A stretch of 64,000 bases of DNA from Timema cristinae. Lineage: Eukaryota > Arthropoda > Insecta > Phasmatodea > Timematidae. Shown piece by piece: positions 12,573 through 24,509 of this stretch. The notes beneath the pieces were generated by a model. It had not been told where the DNA came from and did not search any database. It was given only the letters and a program-made list of their open reading frames with translations. Made by a program: the position numbers and the translations under genes. Positions within the stretch are counted from its first letter, which is position 1. Every line of letters begins with the position of its first letter. The stretch is from assembly GCA_039000515.1 (NCBI GenBank), contig JBCFYV010000100.1:35556024-35620023 (forward strand). Direction: 5' to 3'.

Positions 12573-12835
12573 ATTATTTATTTTATTATTTAGCACCGCG
12601 TCTTACCACCCGTTCGGGTTATACGCTTAAGTAATAATTACGCTAATGGACTAGGAATTGGGAAGGTTGAATTAAAGGAAGTGAACCCGCACTTGCGTGG
12701 AGGGAGAGTGGAAAACCATTTAGGAAAAAATCCCTCCAGTTGACCCAACCAAGATTCGAACCTCGATTTCCCCGTCCTCAGCAGTCGGGCTCAACACGAC
12801 TAGCACGTTAGCCAACTACGCCACAGAAGCGGGTG
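12573..12835 (-). mobile_element. SINE B, full length
   Basis: Exact duplication ACAGGAACATT (12562-12572, 12836-12846), so a fairly recent insertion. Confidence 0.93.
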
Positions 12836-13112
12836 ACAGGAACATTGAGTGATTCATTGAGTGATTCATTAGCGAGCGGAGATAAAAGGTCAGTGGTATT
12901 GGTAATAACTAATAGTATCATGCAATTGCATCCGCATTCTAACGACATAAATTAGTTAGCAGATTCACAATTAGCACTTACTATGTCCTACTCACATTTT
13001 CATGGTCCATTAAAACTAAGCTTATACGGAAATATTTATGTATTGAATAATATCATTATTACCTGTATTTCTGCATTTTCTGGAATTGAACCTGGGCCCC
13101 CTAGCTTTTTTT

Positions 13113-13372
13113 TAGAGCCACGTCTTATTACCTGTTTAGGTTCCAGGCATATGTAGTCTACTAATTACGCTAATGAATTATGAATGAGGAAGGTTTAATT
13201 TAAATAAGTGTACCCGCATTTGCATGGAGTGAGATTTGGGGGGAAAATTGGTAAAACCACCCTCAATAGTACACGTGACCGGGATTTGAACCCCGATATA
13301 TCTCTGTTATTGGCAGTCTAGTCCAACATGATAGTGATGCCTTATACCATGCGACCCCCGAAGTAGGTGCTC
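13113..13372 (-). mobile_element. SINE B, diverged
   Basis: CACGTCTTATTACCTGTTTA tail, GGGATTTGAACCCCGATATA B-box region, and a head end at CCCCCGAAGTAGG. Confidence 0.75.
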
Positions 13373-13620
13373 TTTAGCTCTTTATACAAACGTGATACTA
13401 AGATAATTTTGGTAACAATAATAATTGTACTTAATATTTTCAGTAGTGTACTCACACCTTTGATTCTAATTTATTGTGAAGTCCCATTAGGTTTTCTTAC
13501 AGTTTTTATTTAAATAAATAAGAATTTTGGCTAAAATAAATCAAATATTTCTCTAGCAGATTCGTTTAGCTATGTTTTTGTTTTACAAATAGTAGTCTCA
13601 TCAGTCATTAGCATCGCGGA

Positions 13621-13884
13621 TTTTTTTTTTTTTTTTTGCACGGCGTCCTATCACCTGTTTGGATTGTTCACATATGCACTAATTATGTTAATGTTTTAGG
13701 GATGAGTATGACTAAATTTAGAGGAAGTCTACCTTAATTTGCGCGAAGCGTTAAAGGGGAAAACTCTTTAGGAAATCTACCCTCAATACACCCACCCGGG
13801 ATTATAGCCCCTGATTTCCCCGTAATCGGCAGTCCAGTCTATTTCGAGAATGATGCCATAGAATATTCGACCACCGAAGCGGGT
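13621..13884 (-). mobile_element. SINE B, diverged
   Basis: Starts with a T run. Head end ACCACCGAAGCGGGT. Flanks CATCGCG on both sides look like a short duplication. Confidence 0.75.
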
Positions 13885-13997
13885 CATCGCGAAATTTGAC
13901 AAGAACTTTTGCCCTTTATTTAAAATGTTTCTGTTAAAATTTACTGAAGCGATATTTTATTTATTTTAGCAAAAAAAAAACATTTTGTCAAATAAAT

Positions 13998-14205
13998 AGT
14001 AAAATTACTGACCTTGGTCTGGTGATCAGTATTCCTTGCTACTAACTTAGAAGTCTCGGGTTCAATTACCGGTGGTAACATAGCTCTTTTTTTCCAGAAG
14101 AGGATTTGTTAATATGGTTGCCATACTGTGGTTAATTAGGCTTAAGACATCTCCTGGCATCACATAATCATAATCATTATCATTACATCATCTCAACGGG
14201 CTAAA
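13998..14205 (+). mobile_element. tRNA-derived SINE family C, diverged
   Basis: CTCGGGTTCAATTACCGG is the B-box region. TGTGGTTAATTAGGCTTAAG and CATTACATCATCTCAACGGG match the body and end of the 7 kb copy. A SINE A follows directly. Confidence 0.55.
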
Positions 14206-14228
14206 ATAACCGCACCTACATGGTTCCC

Positions 14229-14496
14229 GGTGACCTGTCGGTCTAGGGGTAAGGTGTTGGACTTCTGTGCTGGGTGGTCCGAGGTTCAATCCTAGGTCCA
14301 GGCACAGATTTATCTGATTACCAAACCCTTCCTTCACCATATGACAAGACATCTTGTGAGTGTGTGGAATGCCAGGCCTCCACCGCGGTTCGGATCCCAT
14401 GTTAAACTGTAGGTCCTCCATTTCAACTCCAATCACCCTACCCATTACATATTAGCGTAAGTGCGTATAACCCGAACGGGTAGTAAGACGCGGTGC

Positions 14497-14525
<29 letters not shown>
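14229..14525 (+). mobile_element. SINE A, full length
   Basis: Reference copy. The tRNA-like head GGTGACCTGTCGGTCTAGGG (A box) and CCGAGGTTCAATCCTAGG (B box) is followed by the family body CCAAACCCTTCCTTCACC and ACTGTAGGTCCTCCATTTCA, the shared tail TATAACCCGAACGGG / TAGTAAGACGCGGTGCTA, and an (AAT)n end. It should be transcribed by Pol III from its internal promoter and mobilised by a LINE. Confidence 0.9.
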
Positions 14526-14527
<2 letters not shown>

Positions 14528-15309
14528 CAAGGTTCCCCAACCTCAGATGACAAATATCCGCCACCGTCAGCAGTAGCTGCCCAGGTATATCTAGCCGAAA
14601 AACCCTGGTGGTATAATCTGAATATCGTTTTCAATAGTTCTCTTCTAGATTTCTCTATGAAGGTAAAACTGACACTTGAAGATGAATCCATTTCCAATCT
14701 TTCATGGCTGTCGCAAAGTTTTTTTTGTATTTTGTTTTTTTACATCGAAGCGCAACCGATTGCAAGCAACGTCAGACTTCCGCTATAAATTTTACGTTGG
14801 GAGGGATAAGCACAAATATCCAATACAATTAGAAACTTTCGCTCCGTTACATCTTTTATATATCCGGGTTATTATTTCGACAAGACATTTATGTCTCGAT
14901 ATTATCTGTCTGTAACAAATCTATAAAGTCTGGAAAGTATTGTAGAGGAGTTGAGGGGGGGAAGGGGGAAGGCAGGGGGAACATAGTTACTTCATGTTTC
15001 AAAACCATAATAAACTGAGATAATTATGAACTTTATTTATCATCCATTAGCCTATATCAATTAATATCGGTAATTTAAATAAACTTTAATTTGTGTCTAA
15101 TAGACACAAAATGTATAATATTCAAAAACATTGGTCTAGGAAAAATTGACAACAGTAATAATAATGTAGGCTAGTAAACTATCTAAAGTCTCTAAGAGTA
15201 TTGAATTAAATAACTATTCAAAATAAATGTTTTTTATTAAAATTGCTAAAAAAACTTTATTATAGTAGACCCCTATAAGGGTTTTATTTTTTATTAGTAC
15301 ATAGTAATA

Positions 15310-15515
15310 TTTTTTATTAGTTACTTCCCAACGTCCCATCGTGTTTCACTACCCATACGGGCTTGAAATATTTTAATCGTGGAATAAGGAAGGGAAAATA
15401 TAAGAGAAGTGTATCCGCTTTCGCCTGGAAAGAGAGGGAGAAATAATTTTGTAAAAAAACACCTCGGTTCACTGAGGATAGTATTCGGACCCTAACGTCC
15501 TCATCAATGACGAAC
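15310..15515 (-). mobile_element. SINE B, heavily diverged
   Basis: CACTACCCATACGGGCTTGA tail and ACCTCGGTTCACTGAGGATA near the B box; the head is lost. Confidence 0.55.
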
Positions 15516-15649
15516 ATAGATGAGCCAGACATGCGTGAGTATTGGTTGATATTTAATATTAACGTTGTTAAACACATGCAATTTACAAACTAACTTAAAC
15601 ATTGTGTAGAAAGGGCCTTATAGAAAATGCAAACACTTTTTTATGGTCA

Positions 15650-15985
15650 AAATTGAAAACATTTTACCATATTATTAATATTATTTCATTGGTATTAATA
15701 ATATCCATTAAAAGTGAGAGCTTAAGATCACATGACTTGTATGAACACGTGAAAGAAGATGTAGTAAATTTTCCAGCAGTCAGATAAGACCTTTACTACG
15801 AAAATTGGACTGTAGTGCCAAATACCTAACTCAAACGTAAATGGTCAAGTATACCACAATTTTCTTACAAATGTATTGACAGGTTGAAAATTACTATATC
15901 TACTTGCACGTATTCATGCGATCGTCTTTTTTTATATAGTTAATATCAATACTGGTAGAATAATACTAATATTATGGTAAAAGTG
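15650..15985. mobile_element. Diverged fold-back element, about 335 bp
   Basis: AGATCACATGACTTGTATGA in the left half pairs with CACGTATTCATGCGATCG in the right half, and the arms continue into ATTATTAATATTATTTC and its complement. Single-arm relatives with CACGTATTCATACGTCAAG or TCATGTATTAATACATCAAG occur at 30130-30280 and 50270-50390. Confidence 0.6.
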
Positions 15986-16290
15986 TGAACCTCTGTGGTC
16001 TTGGGGTAAAGTGCTCGGCCTCGGGACCCGATGTACGTATGTTCGAACCCAGACCAGGACGAAGTACTTTTTACAGAGCAATGTAAATACGTAGCACAAT
16101 TTCCTCTCGATGAGACGTAAAGCCGTCGTTCCCATGCCGATTGTAGCATGTAAAAGACCCCTTAAAGGTACGTGAAAATACCTTTCCCAGCAAAATTGGT
16201 AGGCTCTTTCTCACTCACTCGTAGAAATCCAGTGTGGAAAGCAACGGAAACCGAACGCTATAAGATATGAGCTTTCTCTCAGATAGTGCG
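15975..16290 (+). mobile_element. tRNA-derived SINE family F
   Basis: The head CCTCTGTGGTCTTGGGGTAA and B box TGTTCGAACCCAGACC lead into a body with GTAAAGCCGTCGTTCCCATG, CTTTCCCAGCAAAATTGG and CTTTCTCACTCACTCGTAG. A second copy lies at 25050-25330. Confidence 0.7.
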
Positions 16291-16519
16291 GGCATTACTA
16301 ACCAGTTGAAGGTTGAGTACCTTCTCCGCTCTGGATGGATGGGAAGGATTTCAGGACCAATCCTTGGGTCGAACACTCATTATTTATTATTATTATTTAT
16401 TATTTTTTAAATAGCAAAATGTTATCAATGTTGATATCAAAGAAAACCATTTTAAAGGGTTTTCCAAGTGTTCTTCTATAATAAATAAAAATAAAGGTGT
16501 GTGTGTATATATATAAAGA

Positions 16520-16690
16520 TTACGAAAAACGAACTCGTACACACCACCGGGACTGGAACCAATACCTGGAAACTGTCTCAACCACTCGGACAAAGGGTCT
16601 ATGGATCGGGAACTGGGCTGTGTCCTCGGTAGCTTGAAGACGTGACCCGTAAGGGTCGAGGCTAGTGTTAATAGAGCATGGCTAGTGTGG
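16520..16690 (-). mobile_element. Ser/Leu-tRNA-like SINE
   Basis: The minus strand reads TGTCCGAGTGGTTGAGACAG (A-box region) and TTGGTTCCAGTCCCGGTGG (B box). It is followed by unrelated sequence and a TATATACACAC run. Confidence 0.55.
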
Positions 16691-16827
16691 GTTGGCCCCG
16701 TCCGCCCACATACACCGTGCACGAGAGCGAGTTAGGCAACACGCGCCACAAAGGGGGGGCGTGTCCCGCTGTCTCTTGCTTTTCGGTTGGGAGCTGAAGA
16801 AAGGGCGAGTTTGAGTGGAGAGAAATA

Positions 16828-16828
<1 letters not shown>

Positions 16829-16866
<38 letters not shown>

Positions 16867-17083
16867 GGTGGTGGTGGTGGTGGTGGTAGTAGTATTAGCA
16901 CCGCGTCTTACTACCCGTTCGGGTTATACGCACTTACGCTAATGTGTAATGGTAGAGTGATTGTGAGATGAAATGAAGGACCTACAGTTTAACGTGGAAT
17001 CCGAACCACGGTGAAGTCCTGGCACTCCACACATTCACAAGTTGTGAATAATACACGTCTTGTCAGAGGTGAAGGAAGGGTTT
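16829..17083 (-). mobile_element. SINE A, 5'-truncated
   Basis: The head is missing; the tail is a compound (ATT)n plus (GGT)n run (16829-16890). Flanking duplication GGAGAGAAATA (16818-16828, 17084-17094). Confidence 0.88.
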
Positions 17084-17084
17084 G

Positions 17085-17635
17085 GAGAGAAATACTTTTG
17101 CCTTTATACGGACCTCTTCTCATCCTCCTTTTAATCTATTTATCTAGCAGTGTGGAGGTCGAGGATTATAGTAGCACTTGCTATTATTACCCATCTATAA
17201 AACATAGTGCATTGTATTATCTTTATCAATAAATGTGGTGGTCCGGTGTCATCATAACAACTGCTATTATTATCATTTTATTAAAAATATTAGATATATT
17301 CCTGCTTTATTAAACATTGTGGCACAATCTCACGATTGAACCTTGGTGTTTAAAAAATGTTCTGCATTTTTCATGACATCATCATCATCCTCCATTGATG
17401 TCTCTTTCCAACCTATTCTAAAGGGCTTGACAGGTTGATTGAACAAACGGTGTATTGATTTACTTTCTTTTTACTCTCGTCTTCTTCCTCTCCCTCTTTA
17501 CTCCTGCCTATATGTTGTGAATAGCGTCAAGATCTCCTCCTTATTGCAAGTAAGTGGGTGTCAATACCAATAAAATCTTTATTGACGTCTATCTCTGGCG
17601 TTTTCAGGGGTGTTCATTGTTTGGACGGATCCATT
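17085..17635. other. No recognised feature
   Basis: AT- and CT-rich; nothing beyond chance motifs. Confidence 0.45.
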
Positions 17636-17639
17636 ACAT

Positions 17640-17880
17640 TTTTATTTACGTCTTTCTACCCGTCCGGGTTATACGCATTTAATAACACTAATTTTGTATG
17701 AATGAGGAAGGTAAAATATATAGGAAATGTACCCACATTTTTCGTGGAGGGTGGCAAAAACTATTTATGGAAAAACCAACCTTGGTACACCCGGTAGGGA
17801 TTCGAGCCCCTGCCTCCGCGTCACAGGCAAACCTGACAAGATGAGCTTGATATTTTCCCACGGATGTGGGTTGTAAAGTG
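17640..17880 (-). mobile_element. SINE B, diverged
   Basis: TCTACCCGTCCGGGTTATAC tail, CATTTTTCGTGGAGGGTGG body, GGGATTCGAGCCCCTGCC B-box region; the head is degraded. Confidence 0.68.
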
Positions 17881-18114
17881 CTCTTTTTTTTGTTTATATA
17901 TGTGTATTTTGTATTGTAATAAGGCGTCAGGCTCGCAATAGGTTGGACTACGGGTGAGGTGCACTAGGAATGATTTACCACGTTGGTTTTCCCACCCTCC
18001 TCCCAAGACATTTTGAGTTCATTTTATATAAACTACCATCTAATACCTACCGTTAAATAACTCATTTGTTAAAACGTGTTCACCAAATAAACTTAATGTG
18101 TTAAACATAAAAAC

Positions 18115-18290
18115 TACTGATTATAAAGCGTAAGAACAGCTTAGAAAAAATGCACCTTCACTAGCATGGGAAAAAATCACCCCAAGCTTACCTGGTCCCA
18201 ATATAAACCCCTAACTTCCCCGTCATCCAACTGCAAAGGTGAGTATAACGAGTTAAACCACTCGGACAATGCTTATTATAACATTTCATT
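18115..18290 (-). mobile_element. SINE B, heavily diverged
   Basis: CCAATATAAACCCCTAACTT and TTCCCCGTCATCCAACTG fit the B-box region; the rest is barely recognisable. Confidence 0.42.
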
Positions 18291-19189
18291 ATTTAGAGTA
18301 GTGATATGTACCCTAGTTACCGATCGTTAAAACTTAGTTTGAATCTCACCCGGATGCACTGGAAAACATCCATATTTCCTTTCCCGTTATTTTCTAGCGA
18401 ACGCTAGTGCAATTCCTCTCGGATACACTCAAATTAGGTCACTAATAAACCTTTTATCAAACAAACCCATTACAAATATTGTAGTTAGTTGTTTTTTATT
18501 CTGTCTGTCTCCTGTTGGTTGGATGACGTTGCACAATGAGTGAAACTCGTGTAAACGTAAACATTTCCTAATTGGGTGTGTTTGAGGGGTTATTTTCTGG
18601 TAATTAGATAGACGGACTACTTTCGTACGTGACAAAATAATCGTCTGGTAACGAGATTTGGTCTATCTATATCTACCTGGGATAAAGTGACCCTTGACTT
18701 ACAAACTAACCTACTCTAGGACATTACGCCTTTACACAACGAGCCTTAGCAACCAGATATATGAGAGGATTCTGTTTATAAAGGACCTTTTAGAAAACAT
18801 AACCATATTGTTTTGTGGTCATCATTAATAACACTTTATTTTATTTTGTATGTTGTCATAGGTTTTGATATTATCTTCTTCTAAATTAATCAAATGAAGA
18901 GTTTGTTTGTTTGTTGTTTGTTTGTGAGCATTGCGCGACATCTACCACACGCAGAGGTCTAAATCTTTTTTTTTAAATATGTAGCCCATTTGCACGAACA
19001 TGTGCACCCCAAAATTTTTAATAGATTTTTTAATTAATAAAAAATATTAAAATAAAAGAGTTTGTATGTATGTCATGAACAGTGCGCGATACACAAAGTT
19101 ACACTCCACACGTACAATCACTAAACAAAAAGATGTATCCTAGAAGACGACGGGTACTTAGACTAGTCGATATAAAGTTGTATTATATA

Positions 19190-19385
19190 ACCCACTTCGG
19201 TGGCCGCATGGTCTAGAGCGTTACTCTCGCAATGAACTAGATTGTTGAAGACGAGTAGATCGGGATTCGATCCCAGATGGGTGTACTGAGGGTGGGTTTT
19301 TTTCTAAATGATTTTACACTCTCCCCAATCGGGGATAAACTTCCCCTAAATTTAACCTTCCTATTATACATTAATTTGAGAGCAA
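19190..19385 (+). mobile_element. SINE B, 3'-truncated
   Basis: Good head CACTTCGGTGGCCGCATGGT and B box CGGGATTCGATCCCAG. It ends before the shared tail. Confidence 0.78.
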
Positions 19386-19865
19386 ATCGGCGCCATATTC
19401 ACTTAGTAAATATATTTGTCAATCTGGGCTGGAATTGAACCGTGATCCCCGTATACCTGTGTCATTTAGCCACGGGGAAGGATCGAATGTGTTCTCGTCC
19501 ATCAAAATATCAGCCACGTACTCTTTTCTCTCTTGCTCGTAACACTTGTGACAAAATACCACAGAGGACTTTCTAATTGGCGCGGCGATGTGTTGTACCT
19601 TGATTATATCGACCAACCGTTTGGAACTAAATGGCATGCGGTCCCTGAAATGTTTCCGTTCTCATAGTCGGTTCACGCTAGCTCTGACCTTTTTTTTTTT
19701 CCTTCTCCGACGGTTGAAAAGCTAACAAAAATAGTTCCGCCAAGTGTCATCAAGGTTGAGTTTTTGACACTCGATCAGCTGTAATGGAAGTGTTATTTGT
19801 GCCCCGCGTTTAACTACCGTGCTATACGTATATATATGTTTATTATATATAATATATTATTAATA

Positions 19866-20095
19866 TTAGGTATTCTGTCTTACGACAAGTCCATTCTTTT
19901 TGTCTGTGAACTTAGACCACCAATGTGCTCTGTCCTCTGCTTTCTCCTTCAAATCATCCAATATTTTAATCCTCTTTCTTCCTAAGCTCCTCTTTCCCTC
20001 AACCTTTCCTTCTATGACGTCATGCAGAAGACAGTTCCTCCTGAGGATATGTCCGATCCAGTTTACTTTGCACCGAATTATTTGACTCACTATTA
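19866..20095 (-). pseudogene. LINE reverse-transcriptase C-terminal fragment
   Basis: About 74 open residues on the minus strand read VNWIGHILRRNCLLHDVIEG then KVEGKRSLGRKRIKILDDLK. The W-x-GH-x-x-RR ... EGKR-x-x-GR-x-R pattern is typical of the C-terminal domain after the RT in insect RTE/Jockey-like LINEs. No RT core remains. Confidence 0.7.
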
Positions 20096-20102
20096 TATAA
20101 TG

Positions 20103-20290
20103 TCAGTCCTACACCTTAGCTCAGTCGGTAGCATATCTATCTACTGAGATAAAGGTTCCGGGTTCGATTCTTGACATTGCTGAAAATTTATCATTGGTGA
20201 AATATGGGTTTACTCTTTCACATTGATAAATTAACGGCCGGGGACTGGATGTTATGCCTGTCCTAGTCGTACATTAGGTTATAAGGCTAA
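20103..20290 (+). mobile_element. tRNA-derived SINE family E
   Basis: CACCTTAGCTCAGTCGGTAG is a near-canonical tRNA A-box region and TTCCGGGTTCGATTCTTGAC holds the B box. The body has TTTACTCTTTCACATTGATA and GGGACTGGATGTTATGCC. Related copies are at 42760-42990 and 45835-46000. Confidence 0.72.
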
Positions 20291-21251
20291 AAACATTCAT
20301 TGATGTAAAAATTCTGTAATACCAGATGTTCGGAATAATTACTGTTACAATAACCCGTAAAACATACCTAGTAAACAGGTCGAGAGATATTGAGTGTAGT
20401 ATACAAACAATTAATTGGAATCACTTGACTGTAGCTCGGAAACAGGGTCAAATGGGACATATGTTTATATTAACTTTTTTCCCCCGTTGTTTTTGTGTCT
20501 CCTGTGCACCTATGAAGTGGGTCACGGTACACCCTGTATACTTTTATATAATATGACCCAAAAAAAATGAAAGTTGAAATGATCAAATAATAGTTTCAAT
20601 TCGAGAAATAATTTTCACCGTCCTTCCTTTAATTCGTCATTCATCTCATAAATATTCTTATGTATAATTAATTATGTTGTACGAATCATACTTTAATGTG
20701 AAGTAATCTTGGTCTACGTAATAGTAATGTAATATGCTTTGCAGTACAGTTCATTATGTGTACGTAATTTCATTTCCCCCCGTTCTCCTCTATTCCGATC
20801 CTCCGACAATCTTTTTCTCCACTGCGGCATTCGACAACGTCAATTTATATCTAGTTCAATTTGGGTCCAGTTTATAACGTTTAGGCACTTAATGAGAATC
20901 GGACCATTTAGGACCCGCTTTCTCTGTGAATACCAGTTTAAACATGGTCTAATTATTGAGTTCTCTATTTACTTATTTAAATAAAGAACCGGTCCTAATA
21001 CGATTGGATAGATGGAAGTTCGTTTTGGAAGGCCTTATTTCGTACAAGAACCCTACGATATAGTAGTATTTTGGTAAGATAAAAGGCCTTCAATAACTGG
21101 CTATATTTAAAGGGCGTGTACCCGAATTTGCGTGGAGAAAAGAGTGTAAAACCATTTTGGAAAAACCATCCACAGTACACCCGACCAAGTTTCGAACCTC
21201 AATCTCTCCGTCATCTGAAGTCTAGTCTACTGAGAGAATAACACGTTAGAC

Positions 21252-21559
21252 CAGGGGTCTCCAAAACTTTTGCTATGCAGGCCAAATAATATATTTTACA
21301 CGTTTTTGCAGTAACGTTCACCTGTTCTTCAGGTGACATTATTTTTTGCCCTGAATGTCTTGATATGTGCAAATAGATTATAAATATAATTTGTTTCAAC
21401 ATACAAATTTAGATTCAAGTCATTGTGGGGAATGCCAGGTCTCCACCGTGGTTCGGATTCCACGTTAAACTGTAGGTCCTTCATTTCATCTCACAATCAC
21501 CCTACCATTACACATTAGCGTAAGTGCGTATAACCCGAACGGGTAGTGAGACGCGGTGC

Positions 21560-21625
<66 letters not shown>

Positions 21626-22111
21626 TTCAAATCATAATATGGCCAGTCACGTCTGTAAAAAAATTGCACTTTCCAAGGCCGGTTAGTGTTTGATAAAAAT
21701 GATTGACGTTGGTTCTTCTCTGTGAGACACGAATCAATTTATATGTATTTAATTATATTTATAATAATTATTAGTCAATATAATTTTACTTTTTTAATTA
21801 GGTAACATCTTTCGGAACTTTCCTTTGATAACCCTCTGCCGGGAGACTTAGGACCACCTAAACGTCGTCACAAACAAGTCGTTATGATGTCGGTATAAGT
21901 AATGGCGCCTGTGACTGAAAATGAGGGTTTGCAATTCCGACAGAATTCTGGCTTGGTGTCATGTGGGGGCGGGGGGGGGGGGGACAGAAACTGGACTTGT
22001 CAAATAAACTGCATGGTTAGTAAATAACGAGAAGAAACTATTAATTGGTTTTTTGATCAAATCTTGGAACGGGCTGGATGTGGCCCGTGGTCCGTAGTTT
22101 GGAGACCCCTG
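21252..22111. mobile_element. Non-autonomous hAT element, 860 bp, with 8-bp target duplication
   Basis: The termini CAGGGGTCTCCAAAACT and AGTTTGGAGACCCCTG are typical hAT TIRs, with GGCC-rich subterminal sequence (GGCTGGATGTGGCCCGTG). The 8-bp duplication CGTTAGAC flanks it exactly (21244-21251, 22112-22119). It is inserted in a SINE B and itself contains a SINE A (21424-21623). No transposase frame remains. Confidence 0.93.
21424..21623 (+). mobile_element. SINE A, 5'-truncated, inside the hAT
   Basis: It begins TGGGGAATGCCAGGTCTCC-like sequence and ends in about 21 TAA triplets. Flanked by GATTCAAGTCAT and GATTCAAATCAT. Confidence 0.9.
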
Positions 22112-22544
22112 CGTTAGACCATGTGACCACTGATCTACCAATTAACTTATCGGAGTATATATGCACTGCAGGAAGTGCTGCGGCAAGTTATTGGAAGTAA
22201 CGTTGACTGTTCATAGCCCTGGGTATCCAAAAATCTCCTTTTATTTTGACTCATATTTCTACTTACTGTCCATAGACATCGCGCAAGCTGGAAAAATTGA
22301 TAATTTTGTTTAGTTCTTGAATAAAAATAGTATTTACATTATTTTAAGACAGTTACTGGGCGAGTAATTCAGGGTTCACTATAAACCAAATACCAAGCAC
22401 AATTAACTTCTTTTTTTCGTTATTCCAATCCAAAGATAATTATTGCCCCATTATTTAGGATTAGAAGCGTGTCAATACAAAGAGACCATTGCCACCTTAA
22501 ACACTGATACAAACTTAGAAAATATATAGGAGAGATCAGTTAAT

Positions 22545-22840
22545 TTTATTATTATTATTATTAGCACCACGTCTTACTACCCGTTCGGTTATACACACTT
22601 ACGCTAATGTGTAATGGTAGGATGATTGTAAGATGAAATGGAGGACTTACAGTTTAACGTGGGATCTGAACCACGGTAGAGGCCTGGCATTCCCCACATT
22701 CACAAGTTGTGATTAATACACGTCTTGTCAGAGGTGAAGGCAGGGTTTGCCAGTCAGATAAATCTGTGCCGGGACCGAGAATTGAACCCCGGTCCCCCAG
22801 CACAGAAGTTTGACACCTTACCCATAGACCGCCAGGTCAC
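22545..22840 (-). mobile_element. SINE A, full length
   Basis: Tail, body and head (GCGGTCTATGGGTAAGGTG on the minus strand) are all present. The 84-residue plus frame at 22725-22979 is a translation of it. Confidence 0.88.
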
Positions 22841-22993
22841 AAACACAAGTTTCATTTACTTCACACTAGTCACTTTTATGAAAAACGAAATTTCATTCCT
22901 CTGTACCGTAATTAAAGTTGTCTGTAAAAAAAAATCTAATAAAAACCTCCATAGCATCGGGTATAACCCGAATGGTTAGTAAAAACATGGTAA

Positions 22994-23570
22994 ATGGCCC
23001 TGTGGTGTAGCCTAGAGGTCCCGGATTTGATTCCCAGCTGATACCTTTATAATCCTCTCCTTAAGGCGAATGATCCCAACAATTATTATTATTATTATTA
23101 TTATTATTAGCACCGCGTCTTACTATCCATTCGGGTTATACGCACTTACGCTAATGTGTAATGGTAGGGTGATTGTGAGATGAAATGAAGGACCTACAGT
23201 GTAACGTGGGATCCGAACCACGGTGGAGGCCTGGCATTCCCCATATTCACAAGATGTCTTGTCAGAGGTGAAGGAAGGTTTGGTAATCAGATAAATCTGT
23301 GCCGGGACCGAGGATTGAACCCGGCCGCCAGCATAGAATTCTGACACCTTACCCCTAGACCACCAGGTCACCATCCCAACAATTACCAGGGCTTCTTGGT
23401 TAGTTAAGCTTTAAGTTAGGTTGAGACTCATACCGACTACACAACCTCATAATAACTTCTATCACAACATTGCTGGTTCGACGTGTAAATAACCATCACA
23501 GGTCTACCCTGACAACGCTCTGTGCTAATAAATAGTCGGCACATAAGGTGACCTAACCTGGATGCCATGT
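22994..23570 (+). mobile_element. tRNA-derived SINE family C, split by a SINE A
   Basis: GGCCCTGTGGTGTAGCCTAG and CCCGGATTTGATTCCCAGCT form the head. The body is interrupted by the SINE A at 23085-23372 and resumes with AGGGCTTCTTGGTTAGTTAA. Confidence 0.65.
23085..23372 (-). mobile_element. SINE A, full length, nested in SINE C
   Basis: Exact 12-bp flanking duplication ATCCCAACAATT (23073-23084, 23373-23384). The head ends GGTGACCTGGTGGTCTAGG on the minus strand. Confidence 0.93.
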
Positions 23571-24229
23571 CCTTTCCGGTCATATATGGCATACGATATA
23601 AAAAAAAGATTAAACGTTGTGCTAAAAATAAATAGTAAAATAAAACTGCATTAAGAAAATAGTGGTAGCCCTTTGGACAACCGTAGCGAATCAGTTTGTG
23701 ATCACATGGATTATTATCTTTATAGACTTACGTTTGTGAAGTACATGAAAAAACACATCTGGCAGAAAAGAGCCCAAGTTACCTTGAACCAACTATACCA
23801 TGTTAGCGCTAATCCGGAAAGATCACTTGTGTTTTAAATTCAGGTCCTTCCTTCTCTTTGACGACGTGGATGATTAGTTGTTGTTTTTTTGTCGTGGCTT
23901 CACCACGTACATTTATGTTAATTTGGCATACCTCCAACTGACCTCCTTTTAAAAAAAAGTCTGAATCGTTCGCTATAAGTGTAGTAAATCGATATTTATC
24001 GCGTAATAAATCCTTTGCAAATGGTTGATCTCTGATGCCTTTTAATGCGTGTCTAGAATTCGGAGTAGTTTCCTGGATAGATTGATTACTTATTAGCCCT
24101 CACAAATAAGAGATTAATTTAAATATAAAATATCAAACTATTAATTTAGTTTCCTAAAATAAAATGAGCCTTTATGGCGATATAAACGCCACGCCAGGTG
24201 TATATTTTAACGTAATTGATACTTGTAAC

Positions 24230-24508
24230 GGTGACCTAGTGGTCTAGGGGTAAGGTGTCAGACTTCTGTGCTGGCGGCCGGGGTTCAATTCTCAGTCACG
24301 GCACAGATTTATCTGATTTTCAAACCCTTCCTTCACCTCTGACAAGACATCTTGTGAATGTGGGGAATGCCAGGCCTCCACCGTGGTTCGGATTCCGCGT
24401 TAATCTGTAGGTCCTCCATTTCATCTCACAATCACCCTACCATTACACATTAGCGTAAGTGCGTATAACCCGAACGGGTAGTAAGACGCGGTGCTAATAA
24501 TAATAATT
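24230..24508 (+). mobile_element. SINE A, full length
   Basis: GGTGACCTAGTGGTCTAGGG head, complete tail, short (AAT)n. ATTGAT-containing flanks on both sides suggest an eroded duplication. Confidence 0.88.
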
Positions 24509-24509
24509 T

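Larger units (their letters stand above)
21106..22140 (-). mobile_element. SINE B split by the 860-bp hAT
   Basis: Pieces 21106-21251 and 22120-22140: CCGAATTTGCGTGGAG and ACCAAGTTTCGAACCTCAAT before the hAT, and ATGTGACCACTGATCTACC after it. Confidence 0.75.

Noticed and set aside
20103..20175. Genuine tRNA gene at the family E head
   Set aside because: The A and B boxes are good, but the same head recurs with a shared non-tRNA body at 42.8 and 45.9 kb, and no closed acceptor stem was found; it is a SINE.
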